Notes: a model not told the origin generated them from the letters alone. DNA of 64,000 nucleotides from Rosa chinensis (GCF_002994745.2 NC_037090.1:17100001-17164000); one strand, 5' to 3'. Positions 47,240-59,125 are shown, numbered from the stretch's first letter. Numbers and translations are program-made.

Positions 47240-49245
47240 TTTTTTTTTTTTTTTTGGAGTAAAAAGTTCATCCATTCATTATAATTTAGCAAGCAGTACA
47301 AAAACAATGTACCCCTAAAGGTCATCATAAAACGTCGTTTACAGAGTACCCAAAATCCTATTCTAACTATAGAATAAGAAGCCAAATACCCCAAGTACAC
47401 CCACCTTTTAAAGTTACGCACTTTTATTCTAAACAAGAGCTAAAAACTCCAAAGGTTTGAAAAGAACAACAGAGTTAATAGTTCCTACGACCTGAAGAAG
47501 AAGTTAAAGAGTACTAGGAGAAGAGGATGCAAAATCACCCTCAACTCCATCACCTTCTGTATCCAATGCCTCAGCCTCAGCAATAACCGCATCCTTGGAC
47601 AAGCTACCTGCGGACTCATGCACAGCACCAGAGTCAATATGACTCTTCCATTTGCGAGATTTCCTCTCAGGCAGCTCCGGATCCAAAGTCCTACCAGCCT
47701 TCGGCTTATTCTTGCTACCTCGAGGACGACCCAACTTCTTCTTTTTCTTGGGCGAGATTATAAGCTGCCCATTCTTATGTTGTAATACCAAAGCGATGTT
47801 TTCATCCACTCTAAGACCAGGAGCTGGAAGCGACACCATCTTCTTACCCGCATTGAGCAAATCATAGCTCGCTTTTCTCTTGGTACCAGCAGCAACCAAA
47901 CCAGTCGAACCCAAATCAACCCCCGGCTTCAGAAGGCCTTTCTTCACTGTGGTCCAAACGTTGGTTGGCAGGGTGGCTGACTTAGCACCATTTGGGAGTA
48001 GCTTCTGCCAATTCTTGAACCAGCCGACACCGTTGTTCTCAATCAAACCTAAGGATGCACATATTGTACTTCCATCAAGCTTGGAGCCATGCAGCACTTC
48101 ACTACCTTGTGACGCATGGGCTTCCACCACTCCCAACAAATGGGAACCATGCAACTTACCATCCGGTTGCACCTCCAGGGCCATAACCATTCCCCCAACC
48201 TCAGCAGAAGGCATCGGTTCCGTCATAGGAGCTGGCATTGGCTCCAGAGGGAGAACACCCACGTCTAATGACAACCCGGCCGTCGCCACTGCTGGAGGCC
48301 CATTCTGAATCTCTGCCTTCTCTTTTAGCAAAAAGCCATCACACCCTGAAGTCTCATGCTCAAATAAACCGCAGTCCTTATAGAATCGCTTAACTTTCTC
48401 ATAAATGAGAGTAATCTCAGGCTGCACTGTGGGAGAGAATTCAAAGAGCATCCAAGTACGCACCCTCCGACGCGTATCCAACACCAATCGGATCCTCTGC
48501 TCCTCCTCCTTCCTACGAAGAGCCGATTGATCAAATCGAATAACCTGGCCAACCGCAGATCCAATTAGGGTTAAGGCATGCTTGTTGCGAAGGGCCAATG
48601 ACAAACCTTGGACCGCAATCCAGGTCTCCATCTTCCACAGAGGAACCCTCTCCACTGAGCCAACGCCATCATAATCCCCTACTAACAGCATCGTGTTCCT
48701 GTAGAACCATGGCCCGCCATGCAGCGCTCTATTACGATCAGCTTCATGAGTGAATTGGAAAAGGAATCGATCTCCGGCATCATGAACAGAGAGACCGGAC
48801 TTCAGACGCCAGATCGAAGCAATGGTGCCCTTGAACCTAGGAAACCGCGACTTCGACCCTAGCAATCGCCCAACCATATACCAGTTGTTATCTTGCAGCG
48901 CTACCCGCCCCGCCTAGCCCAAAGACACCCTGGCGGAATCAGAAGGAGGACGAACAACCATAGTACCAGTAGGAGTCTGCAGCATAGAGTCCAGACAAAA
49001 GTTTTGGAGATTTTGGTCGAAGAAAATTTCTGCTAAAACTCTAGCAGAGCGAGCGGCTAGGTCATAGATTAATGTAATTTCAACTGTTCATTGTCCAAAA
49101 GATAATGAGGGGGGAGCTTAAACACACTCACGTAATATAATGTGTTGAATGAATTGTCTAAAACATATATGAGCAATAAAACAAGTATGTGATGAATAAA
49201 ACTAATATGTTACGATGTTACGTAATAACTCGTTATTCGAACTCA
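47240..49245 (-). mobile_element. ORF1-only LINE derivative (2.0 kb)
   Basis: On the minus strand it runs from 49245 to a poly(A) tail (T run 47239-47257). A perfect 14-base duplication AATACTAGACACCT flanks it (47226-47239 and 49246-49259). Its only gene is a long DUF4283-type ORF1. Leader-like DNA and a 3' untranslated region of about 240 bases are present, so both natural ends seem to be kept while the whole ORF2 region is absent. Its 3' region is unlike that of the element at 36239-37971, so the two are different families. Confidence 0.87.
47504..48985 (-). pseudogene. LINE ORF1 (DUF4283 domain, zinc knuckle), one premature stop
   Basis: The natural start appears to be the ATG at 48985. 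After 23 codons an in-frame TAG (48914-48916) stops it; the same frame then runs on to 47504 without further damage, with a possible restart at 48877 (457 aa). The DUF4283 region covers about the first 170 residues after the restart (SRFPRFKGTIASIWRL, GPWFYRNTMLLVGDYDG). The knuckle reads Y-x2-C-x4-H-x4-C (YKDCGLFEHETSGC): the first Cys is a Tyr. A basic KKKKKLGRPRGSKNK stretch near the C-terminus resembles an AT-hook. The protein would bind LINE RNA. Confidence 0.8.
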
Positions 49246-49368
49246 AATACTAGACACCTATTCTTTGTCAATTTTTTAGTAAACCAAAAAATGGTAAGTA
49301 CCAAAACGAAAAGTAATATGAAGCGTAATAGTTTTAAATTTGGATAATTCTATTTGCACATCCCAAAA

Positions 49369-49757
49369 TATGTTGGTGATGAAAAATTTTAATCAGACTT
49401 TGACTCATAAATAAATTCGGAATAGAGTTGGGGTTGGCCAATAAAAATCGAAAAGCTTTGTTTGACCGTTCACTCGTATGCATGGGGTACATGGACAATA
49501 CCTTCCAATGTCTAAGTCAATATTTTTCTTACTTGATTGTAGTAAACAGGTTTGAATGAAATGTTTCACCTGACAATTCATGGACTCTCTTTAAATAGCG
49601 TGAAGTGCTGTTTGGGCTCCAAGCCAACCTTCTTAAACTTGGGCCTGACTCCTCGAGGATGTGCCTTGGGCCTTACTCTACTCACCCTGACCCAATGGCG
49701 TGTTGCCATTTGTCACATATTTCTTGAATCATGGTGATTAATTATTATTGAATAAAT
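49369..49757. repeat. Direct repeat, copy 1 (about 390 bp)
   Basis: This copy starts tgttggtgatgaaaaatt and ends gattaattattat. The same sequence, with a deletion and scattered substitutions, recurs at 50720-51012. It includes ttgggcctgactcctcgagg and ccttactctactcaccctga. The TG-start and the pairing around about 960 bases of other DNA would fit old LTRs, but no primer-binding site or matching CA end was found. Confidence 0.7.
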
Positions 49758-50065
49758 GTCATTAAATTTTAATTCACAGCAAGGCCTTCTGTTATAATTA
49801 CAGGCCCAAAATTGATTGACCACCCCCACAATGCCCCATTTTTCTCTTGCTGTGCACACTCAAATACAAATAGGGAAGGGAAAAGCCATTACTTTCAACA
49901 ATTTTTCATACTCAATTATTTAACAGGAATTGGTTAGCATAATTAGAAATAAACTATGCAATATTCACATGTCCGCACTGGGAATAAATACATTAAACAG
50001 TAGAAAACAAAGACATTCAACGATATTAAGAGCGAGAAATCAAATCATATAAGATGAATCAATCT

Positions 50066-50310
50066 CTACGATTGTCCTACTCGAGTAGGAACCAGTTCCA
50101 ACAAATCAAATGCAACTGTCTTACTCTAGGAACTAGTCTCGAAGCATAACGGTAACTGTCTTACTAGAGGAACCAGTCTTGAAGCATAAAGATAATTATC
50201 TTACTTGAGGAACCAGCTCTTATGAATCAAATGCAACTGTCCTACTCGAGAAATCAGCTCCTATGAATCGAATGAAACTATCCTACTCGAGGAACCAGTT
50301 ATACAACAAT
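50066..50310. repeat. Minisatellite, about 41 bp x 6
   Basis: Six degenerate units of about 40-45 bases share the core tgtc(c/t)tactcgaggaaccagtc followed by an AT-rich part ending aatcaaatgcaa. Unit boundaries are clear although the copies differ by 10-30%. No coding function is visible. Confidence 0.78.
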
Positions 50311-50719
50311 TAAAGCCAACTTGCTCGACTGCTCGAGGAACGGTCTCAATAATATTATTCGTGCGAGGAATGCACTAGAAATAATTTCGATAGTCTCTTG
50401 AATAATCAACATGAGCAAAAATCACTAAACACTTTTTTTTTCTTACTTGATTTTTATCAGGTCGTACCAATCTTTTAAGGTCAAATGAAGTCAGGATCTT
50501 GAGAAGAATTTTGGCACGTGGTCGTTTTCATGATCCCTCTTGTTACCCGACTCATGTCATTATATTGAAAAAGTTGCCCAGCTTTCATTGCTGCGAGGAT
50601 TGCTGGTCGCACTCTCTCATACTTATATATCTCGTGCCCTCTTGCATCGTGGAGCGAACAATATCGACTCCTCTCAACCTCATTAGCCTCCAGTCTGGGT
50701 TTTTCCACAAACAGTCACT

Positions 50720-51012
50720 TGTTGGTGATGAAAAATTCTGATTGGACTTTGACTCACCAATAAAGTCTGATGCCTAAGTCAATATTTTTCTTAGTTAATT
50801 TTAGTAAATAGGTCGGAATGATATGTTTTACCTGACAATTAATTGGATGCTCTTTAAATAGCCTGAAATGTTACTTAGACTCCAAGCAAACTTTCTGAAA
50901 CTTGGGCCACACTCCTCAAGGATGTGCCTTGGCCTTACTCTATTCACCATGACTAAATAGTGTGATGCCACTTGTCACCTATTCCTTAAATCATGTTGAT
51001 TAATTATTATCA
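50720..51012. repeat. Direct repeat, copy 2, cut by the copia remnant
   Basis: It is a shorter version of 49369-49757, lacking about 100 bases near its start. It ends at gattaattattat, where the copia-derived sequence begins. Sequence like the expected continuation (ctctgttgtaattgcagg) appears at about 60706-60728, on the far side of the copia element. Confidence 0.65.
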
Positions 51013-51061
51013 TGTGCCAAAGTATCTTTTGAATCCCACGCATCCTAACTGGGGCCAAGGC

Positions 51062-53691
51062 CTATAATGCCACAGTGCCACTTTCTTTGACGTTTGCGCC
51101 ATGCCTACCTCCATGTAGGGTGGCGCTACGTCCTTTCGTAGGGACGTCCTTCCTTGCAGCCATGTTTGCAGCAGATATGTATGATCTCGTCACTTTATTG
51201 GGGATCGAGATGAGACATAGTGGGGACATGCCACGACAATTCATGTCGTTCATGTTGAACATCCGTGTTCTTATCTCCCCCTAACGACGGGAAGATTGTC
51301 TCATCAAAGTGACAACCGGCAAATCTAGCGGTAAGGAGATCGCCTTGCAAGGGCATTAAGTGGCGGACGATTGTTGGAGTCTTAAATCCAACGTAGTTTC
51401 GCATTCGTCTGTAAGGACCCATCATAGAGCGCTGTGGAGGCGCAATTGGCACATAAATAGCACACTTAAAGATGCTTAAATACGATACTTGTACCCAATC
51501 ACTAGCTGTAACGTAGAGGTAGATTGAGTGGCAGTGAGTCATAGACGAATTAGCATAGCTGCATGCGATATTGCATCACCCCAAACGGATATAAGAAGCT
51601 TGGTGTGCATTACCAATATCTGGGCTACCATCGTAGTTGTTTCCGCGAGACCATTGAGTGTGTTCATGGGAATATGATGTCCAACATCAGTCCCAATGCA
51701 ATAACTATCGAAAGTCTTCGATGTAAACTCTCTAGCATTGTCAATTCCAATTGACTGAATAGGATGATCTGGGGGGTGAGCCTATTGTTATATGGTATGT
51801 GCTAGGAGTGTAGTATAAGCAGCATTTACAAATGGACAATGGCACAACAAGTGACCAGCGTGTTTGCTTGTCAACCAACATCATTAAATATTTAAACGTC
51901 CATAAGTTGGTTAAACTAGTCCACAGAATCCCTACGGATTCTATGTAAGAACAGAATGAGTATTTTCATATCTTCTGCATAGGACGGTCTCAGTCCTAAC
52001 TTCCTTAAGGAACAGGCTTTGTAAAATGAGCGAGAGGCTTTAGAAGCAACCAATGAGGATTTTGGGTGGGCCTGAGTGTCTTAACCGCTATTTGAAGCAA
52101 AGCTGGTGATTGCAGCATCACCTAGGGTGCCATCATCATGATTGACGCCATCTATGGTGTCATGGATAGGGACTGTGCCAGCCCTAAGCTAGTGGTGGAC
52201 GGCGGTGATCACACTTAGTCCATGAATCAACTTTTGATTCATGATTCATTTCGCTCTAGAGAAAGGATGTCCATGTAAAGTCTTTAATAGATCGATCATC
52301 ATATTATGACTAGAATGACCTATCATGTCGTGACAAAGCCAATATGTGTCTAAATTCAAGGGATCTTCTCTCATAATTTTATTGGATTTAATAGCTCGAA
52401 TAGTGATATAAAGTCCACTAGAGAGACACATAAACTTCTCTATGATGTGCCTTTGTTTGCAATCGTTAGAGGCATTGCAAAGGAACTCATTTCCATTCTC
52501 TACATGCGTTTTCGCATGGAATCCGTTGGCTATTCATAGGTGAGATTTTCCCTAGGAGCGTAGGGAGTTTCTGTGACAGTAATCAAGGTGCCATTTGGCA
52601 AGGGGAACTTGAGCTATTCCATGTCCTTGAATTAATACTGATGGCCCACCCATCGTAGTCACAAAGTAATATGTTCATAATCAAAATGAAGTCATAATGA
52701 AAAGAACTCGAAATTTTATTCATAAGCCAATGGAGTACATCATTGTCTCTTAACCATTAGAAGTCTAATCCAAATGCTAGTTAATGCAAAATAATGGTAG
52801 TCGTTTGACTTATTTTGGTAACTCCAAAATAAATATGACCAGGTGAGTAAAGAGATGTCAGTGGAGCTAAGCTCGCTTAAGTACCACTTATCTCAAAACC
52901 TTCCTAGACATTATATATACTCACTTTGGATGAGCCTATGTGAAGAAAAACTAAACCAATGACATTTACTACAAAGTATATGACAATTGCCAATTACATG
53001 TCTTGGATAAGATTTGAATTGGCGATTGATTATGAATTGGCGATCTATTGATTCCATCCAGATTTGTAATCTTCAACCCTTCACTCTAGATCATCTTCTC
53101 GATCTTCTTGTTCCACATAGTGAGCTTCTCTTGCTTCACAATATGCTTTGTAGGCGGTGACAATTTCTTCACGAGCTATACAAATGTGTGCCCAATGACC
53201 GGATACTCCACATCAAGAACATACATCTCTCTACTCAGACTCCATTGATTGAGGCGCTTTGAAAGCATCATTTAGATGGCTCTTAGTGTTGGTGGCACCA
53301 CCTACATGGCCAGAGGCATTGCCTCCCTCTCTCTTTCTACGTTGACCTCTTCGGTTATGTGTTCACCTTTTTTGGCGGTTACCTTCCCAAGTAAAGCGAT
53401 TATATGGACCAGAACATCCAGAAGTATCCCTAATATTAGGGTTTCGCTCTTGGCGCCCTCTCTTAGGGGCGCGACTTTAACTGGATTCCGGAATATGCTT
53501 TGTTTCCACGGATCTCGAATTATAGTTCTTCACATGGATGTTGTCATGCTTTTCAGCGACATTCATAGCTCCAATGAGCTCATGAAACCTTGTGATCAGT
53601 CCTGTAGTAACATCGATTTGATAGTTCTTAGTAACCATCAATACAGAGACGGGGAAGGTAGAGAGAGTCTTCTCAATCAACATCGCATTTG
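51062..53691 (-). pseudogene. Copia gag-pol remains, distal part
   Basis: Minus-strand stretches in changing frames resemble copia polyproteins: a gag piece at 53683-53477 (TRFHELIGAMNVAEKHDNI), a pre-integrase zinc-region piece at 52431-52246, and an integrase to linker piece at 51542-51062. Stops and frameshifts are frequent. Sequence between 52250 and 51550 is too decayed to assign residue by residue. Confidence 0.65.
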
Positions 53692-53696
53692 TGATC
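53692..53696. repeat. Target-site duplication of the gypsy element
   Basis: TGATC here and at 59121-59125 bracket the two LTRs exactly. The 5-base length is that of LTR retrotransposon integrase. Confidence 0.9.
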
Positions 53697-54175
53697 TGAC
53701 GCAGACGGATTGATAACTAGGTTTACCAGCAATAAACCTAAGCAAAAGATTCTGGAGTCCACCAGAGATAAAAGAGAATAATCTCAATTGTATTGATAAA
53801 AGATGATAAAAGATCCCTCCTGCAGCCTTTAGGCGGCTTATTTATAAGAAAATAAACCCTAGGGCGACTAACATTGAAACCCTAAAGCCCATGGGTAAAA
53901 ACGAAAACAATCCAAAAACAACTAGAAAAACCAAAACGTCAGAAAATAGAAAAATGCAATTTTGAGGCCCTAAACTACCCCGAAAGCCCGAAAAAGGTCA
54001 CAGATTGTAGCTTTGCTACAAGTTTGATTTCTGGCGCGATTCCCTTTCCGGAAAGGTAAAGTGCGTCCCAATCGGACTCCGGAAGCCCATTTCACGTCTA
54101 CTAGTCACTTTTCGTTTTCCACCTTTGGCACGATCCAATTGTTCTTCAAATTGGACTGCCATCTGTTCTGCATCA
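53697..54175 (-). repeat. 3' LTR of the Ty3/gypsy element
   Basis: 479 bases, TG...CA on either strand. It differs from the 5' LTR at about 17 sites by eye (about 3.5%), eight of them within 26 bases near 54003-54022, which is unusually clustered. The last 52 codons of pol plus its stop (54016-54175) lie inside it. On the minus strand a purine-rich run (ggaggtggaggagac) abuts the LTR start at 54176 and is the likely second-strand primer (PPT). Confidence 0.92.
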
Positions 54176-57100
54176 GTCTCCTCCACCTCCGAAGAACTCG
54201 ACCCCGAGTTCTCTTTAGGATAAAGAGCCCCATCTTCACGAAACACATGCAGATCAGCAACATTGAAAGTGTTAGAAATGCCCATTGAATCTGGAAGTGC
54301 AACAACATAAGCATTATCATTGATCCTCTTCACCACCTTAAAAGGGCCATATTTTCTGGGCTTCAACTTATTATAGGTACCAACAGGAAATCGCTCCTTC
54401 CTTAGAAACACCATCACGTCATCACCTTCCTGGAACACTTTAACACGCCGATGCTTGTCAGCTACAGCTTTCTACTTTGCATTAGTTTGTTCTAATTTGG
54501 GCTTAACTGATTCTCTCACAAATTGCACATCCTTGGCCATGCATTCAGCAGCAACACTAACACCAGGAACTTTAGGAAGCTTTACCAAATCCACCACATG
54601 TCGAGGAATAGCAGTATAAACTAAGGAGAATGGGGACTTCCCTGTTGCACTATGCACCGCACTGTTATAAGCAAACTCCACCTGTGGCAAAGCATAATCC
54701 CATTGTTTGGGCCTATCTCCATAAACACTCCGAACCATGTTGCCCAAAGTTCTGTTAGTAACCTCTGTCTGTCCATCAGTTTGAGGATGAGCTCTGCTGC
54801 TACGGTTCAAGGTTGTTCCAAACATTCTCCACAACGTAAGCCAAAAGTGACTAAGGAATTTCGTGTCTCTATCAGAGGTGATGGACTTGGGCACTCCATG
54901 CAAACGAACCACCTCCCTGAAAAATAGTTTGGCTATATTGGATGCATCAGCAGTTTTCTTACAAGCTATAAAGTGCGCCATCTTAGAGAACCTGTCAACT
55001 ACCACAAACACATAATCCACACCTCTTTGGGTACGGGGTAATCTCAGCACAAAATCCATAGCAAGATCCTGCCAAATATCATCAGGAACAGGTAAAGGAA
55101 GATAAAGTCCTGTGGTTTGGGACTGACCCTTAGAAACTTGGCAGGTGTAGCACTTCCTCACGATAGTTCCTGCATCCTTTTTCAACTGTGGCCAGAAATA
55201 CCTCTCCTCAAGGCTAGCAATAGTTTTGTCTCGGCCGAAGTGTCCACTCAATCCCCCTCCATGCAGATCTCTAATCAGTTTTTCTCGCAATGAAGAACTA
55301 GGTATACATAGACGATCGCCTTTGAATAAATATCCTTCATTCACATAAAAATCTGCAACTGCATTATTGCTACTGCACTTGGTCCAGATCTCCTTAAAAT
55401 CAGTATCTTCCTCATACAACTCCTTCAAGAGCTCAAACCCCACAATCTCCTGAGCTAAGGTGACCAGTAAGGAAGCCCTCCTACTCAAAGCATCTGCCAC
55501 CCTATTAAGAGTACCATATTTATGTTGAATCTCAAAAGGAAATTTCTGCAGAAAACTCACCCACCTTGCATGCATCTTATTCACAGTTTTCTGACTATTA
55601 AGGTACTTCAAAGCTTGATGATCCGTGAACAGTACAAATTCTCTTTGAATCAGGTAGTGCTCCCATTGCCTCAATGCTCGGAACACTGCATAAAATTCTT
55701 GATCATAAGTACTCCACTTCTGGCGAGCTTTACTCTGCTTTTCACTAAAGAATGCTACTAGTTTCTTCTCTTGTGACAATACAGCACCTACTCCCACACC
55801 ACTAGCATCACATTCAACCTCAAAAACCTTATCAAAATTAGGAAGAGCGAGAACTGGTGCAGTACAAAGCTTCTCTTTGATCAAGGCAAAACTCTTCTCT
55901 TGTTCTTCTCCCCACTGGAATTTACCTTTCTTTAAGCATTCAGTAATAGGAGCAGTAATGGTACTGAAATTCTTCACAAACCTCCTGTAGAAGGTAGCTA
56001 AGCCATGAAAGCTCCGCACCTCAGAAGCTGTTTTTGGAGCTGGCCATTCTCTTATATATCTCGTACCTTCTCTTCATCAACCTGAATACCTTCCTCTCCA
56101 ACCACAAATCCCAGAAATAATAGCTTGCTGGTGCAGAATGTACATTTTTTAAGGTTGATGTACAGTTTATTCTCCTGTAAAGCTCCCAAAACCTGCTTCA
56201 AGTGCACCAGATGTTCTTCTTTGGTCTTGCTATATATCAGTATATCATCAAAATACACTACTACAAAGGAACCTATAAAAGGGCAAAGAACCTGGTTCAT
56301 AAGCCTCATAAAAGTGCTGGGTGCATTAGACAATCCGAATGGCATAACCATCCACTCGTACAAGCCATCCTTGCTCTTAAAAGCTGTCTTCCATTCATCT
56401 CCTGGCTTGATTCGAATCTGGTGATATCCACTTCGAAGGACTATCTTGGTAAACACTTTGGAACCCTCTAGCTCATCAAGCATGTCTTCCAAACGAGGAA
56501 TAGGGAACCTGTACTTCACAGTTATCTTATTAATGGCCCTGCTATCAACACACATCCGCCATTGATTGCCCTTCTTAGGAACAAGGAGGACTGGAACTGC
56601 ACAAGGACTCATACTCTCTCGAATGAACCCTTTTTTCAACAAGTTTTCAATCTGTTCTCTCAAAATCTCATTCTCCTTGGGACTCATGCGATAATGTGGC
56701 AGATTGGGCAAGCTAGCTCCAGGCACCAAATCAATCTGATGTTGAATGTCTCTCATAGGTGGCAGTTCGTTGGGCAACTCATCTGAGATCAGCTCTTCAA
56801 ATTCCCCCAACATGTCCTGCACTTCCTTGGGGATCACCACTTCTTCCTTTTCTGCAGACAACAACCCCTTTATCACCACTGGACAGAAAACCTCAGATTC
56901 TTTAAAGGCCCTCTCCATCTCAAGTTCACTGCTAGACAAGGTCAGGAAACTCTCCCCTTTCTTCACACCAGATTTCTCAAATTGACAAACAGGAGCCATA
57001 GCAATTTTATGGTTATTCCACATAAACAACATCACATTGTCCCTGCCTTTATAAGTCACATCCACATCATATTGCCAAGGTCGTCCAAACAAAATATGAC

Positions 57101-57580
57101 AAGCATCCATATCAATAATGTCACACAAAACCTCATCTTTATAATGCTTACCAATGGATACCGGTACCTTGCAGGACTCCACAACTCGAACTTGTGGACC
57201 TTTCTTGACCCACCCGAGGGAATAAGGTGTCTCATGAGGCTGCGTAGGTAACTGCAAATACTCCACCAGTTTCTTGGCTACAAAATTTTCGCAGCTTCCA
57301 TTATCCACAATTAAATTGCACACTTTGTTATTAATGGAACAAAGTGACCTGAAAATATTGCGCCGCTGCCCCTCTTCTTTAGGACATAGTAGAACCAGCT
57401 GCAACACAATATTAACCTTTTCAGGAGATTCCTCCTCTGCAAACTCAGCCCCATCATAATCGCCATCTCTTCCAACTTCTTCTTCTTCCTCATCATAATC
57501 GTCTATAAGGGCAGCTCTCTTCTCAGGGCATACATTAGATCTATGACCAGGCTTGTTGCATCGATAACAAACTTCTGTTG
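54016..57580 (-). pseudogene. Gypsy pol remains (zinc knuckle to integrase), frameshifted
   Basis: Three main open blocks: 57407-56052 (protease with DNG active-site triad, then reverse transcriptase), 56019-54472 (RNase H and integrase) and 54438-54016 (integrase C-terminal part). A CCHC knuckle lies just upstream (about 57565-57525). Reverse transcriptase keeps the YFDD box, but the first catalytic Asp position carries Val (GTC, 56439-56441). A short frameshift lies at about 56040-56050 in a TA run, and another break at about 54440-54470. Integrase shows the HHCC zinc region and D-D-E residues (in MDFV, SDRD and QTEV). This copy cannot make an active enzyme set. Confidence 0.85.
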
Positions 57581-57952
57581 TAGGCCTAACATAGGGATTA
57601 TTAAACCTCTGGTTCGGGGCCCTGTTTTGAGCACCACTGGAACTGCCAGCCCTTTTAAAAGGAGGATTGGAAGCCCTAAAAACACCTTCTGTCTTCTGCA
57701 GTTCTGTTTTCTGCAGTGTGGGTTTACCTTTGTCAGTTGAGGCGTTTGCTAAATCTGTGCTCCTTTGGTAGTTATATCTCTGGACAGAAGAAGCTCGTGA
57801 AGGCTCTCTAACAACTCTGCCTTCAATGCTAGGTTTGAAGCTTCTGCCATAGTATGAACAGTTTGCAACCTGATTTTCTCCTGAATGGAAGGTTTCAGCC
57901 CACTGACATATCGAGCCACCTTCTGCCCCTCAGTTTCTCCTAATTCATTACG

Positions 57953-58591
57953 CTATGAGTAGCGTAAGAACTCAGCGGTGTAATCAGCCACTGTCCTGGT
58001 TCCCTGGACACATTCAATATACAACCTATACAAAATTTGCTCATAATCGTCCGGCAAGAACCTCTCCATCATCAACTGCTTCATTCTTCGCCATGTTTTT
58101 ACACCCTGCTTCCTCTGCTTCTTTCGAGTGTTCTGCAATTTATCCCACCAAACTGCAGCAGTACTCTTCAATATCCATGCAACATGCTTAACCTGCTTGT
58201 GTTCAGGAACTTCCATAATCTCAAAGAACCTGTCCACCTGAAGCTGCCAGTCTAGATAATCTTCTACACCCAAGTTGCCCGAAAAGAAAGGAATTTCGGC
58301 CTTGACTTTGTAATCTTGGTCAGCTTGTCCTTGAGGTTCATCTTGCACGATCTCTTCTTCAGACTCAGATTCTGAAGTATGAACAACAACATCTCTACGT
58401 GGAGCCCTAACTCGCTGGCCTCCTTCCCTGCCTCTATTCCGATCGTTGTTGTTGTTGTTGTGGTTGTTTCTCTCTCCCAACAACCCACGAATTTCTCCAA
58501 TCTGCTGCTCCATCCGATTGTTCATGGTGTTGATGGCAGCGGTAAATGCTGCTGTGAGAGCTTCGATATCTGATTTTGTAACTTCACCCAT
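57953..58591 (-). pseudogene. Gypsy gag, N-terminal part, ended by a premature stop
   Basis: The start is the ATG at 58591, 34 bases past the primer-binding site, with [19 protein letters not shown]. An Asn/Arg run ([17 protein letters not shown]) precedes the capsid-like region [14 protein letters not shown] and the retrotrans_gag block ([12 protein letters not shown]). A TAG at 57953-57955 ends the frame while related sequence continues beyond it to the zinc knuckle. Gag proteins form the particle around the element's RNA. Confidence 0.8.
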
Positions 58592-58624
58592 TGCTACCAA
58601 GGTAAATAGGAGAGATAGGGAAGA

Positions 58625-58639
58625 CCTGCTTTGATACCA
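58625..58639 (-). other. Primer-binding site (initiator Met tRNA type)
   Basis: TGGTATCAAAGCAGG on the minus strand lies two bases inside the 5' LTR boundary. It matches the usual TGGTATCAGAGC start of plant elements primed by initiator Met tRNA except at one base. Confidence 0.85.
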
Positions 58640-58641
58640 CC

Positions 58642-59120
58642 TGACGCAGACGGATTGATAACTAGGTTTACCAGCAATAAACCTAAGCAAAAGATTCTGG
58701 AGTCCACCAGAGATAAAAGAGAATAATCTCAATTTTATTGATAAAAGATGATAAAAGATCCCTCCTGCAGCCTTTAGGCTGCTTATTTATAAGAAAATAA
58801 ACCCTAGGACGACTAACATTGAAACCCTAAAGCCCATGGGTAAAAACGAAAACAATCCAAAAACAACTAGAAAAACCAAAACGTCAGAAAATAGAAAAAT
58901 GCAATTTTGAGGCCCTAAACGACCCCGAAAGCCCGAAAAAGGTCACAGGTCGTGGCATAGCGATGAGTTTGATTTCTGGAGCAATTCCCTTTCCGTAAAG
59001 GTAAGGTGCGTCCCAATCGGACTCCGGAAGCCCATTTCACGTCTACTAGTCACTTTTCGTTTTCCACCTTTGGCACGATCCAATTGTTCTTCAAATTGGA
59101 CTGCCATCTGTTCTACATCA
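58642..59120 (-). repeat. 5' LTR of the Ty3/gypsy element
   Basis: 479 bases, the partner of 53697-54175 in exact length. It bears the transcription start of the element on the minus strand. It is followed on the plus strand by the TGATC target duplication (59121-59125). Confidence 0.92.
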
Positions 59121-59125
59121 TGATC

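Larger units (their letters stand above)
53697..59120 (-). mobile_element. Ty3/gypsy LTR retrotransposon (5,424 bp), inactive
   Basis: A complete LTR structure: two 479-base LTRs, perfect 5-base target duplication, a primer-binding site like the 3' end complement of initiator Met tRNA (58625-58639, one mismatch seen) and a polypurine tract. The gene order gag, protease, reverse transcriptase, RNase H, integrase is that of gypsy elements. The integrase C-terminus has a GPF/Y-like motif (KYGPFKV) but no chromodomain after it, and pol runs into the LTR. That layout recalls the CRM group of plant chromoviruses, but the assignment needs a tree. It inserted into an older copia element. Confidence 0.93.

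Noticed and set aside
47652..48308. Plus-strand frames of 71 and 142 codons
   Set aside because: Antisense shadows of LINE ORF1.
50481..50708. Minus-strand frame with a Cys/His pattern resembling gypsy gag
   Set aside because: One weak pattern only; no other retroelement parts in register.
54652..57459. Plus-strand frames of 60-99 codons
   Set aside because: They are antisense shadows of the gypsy polyprotein.
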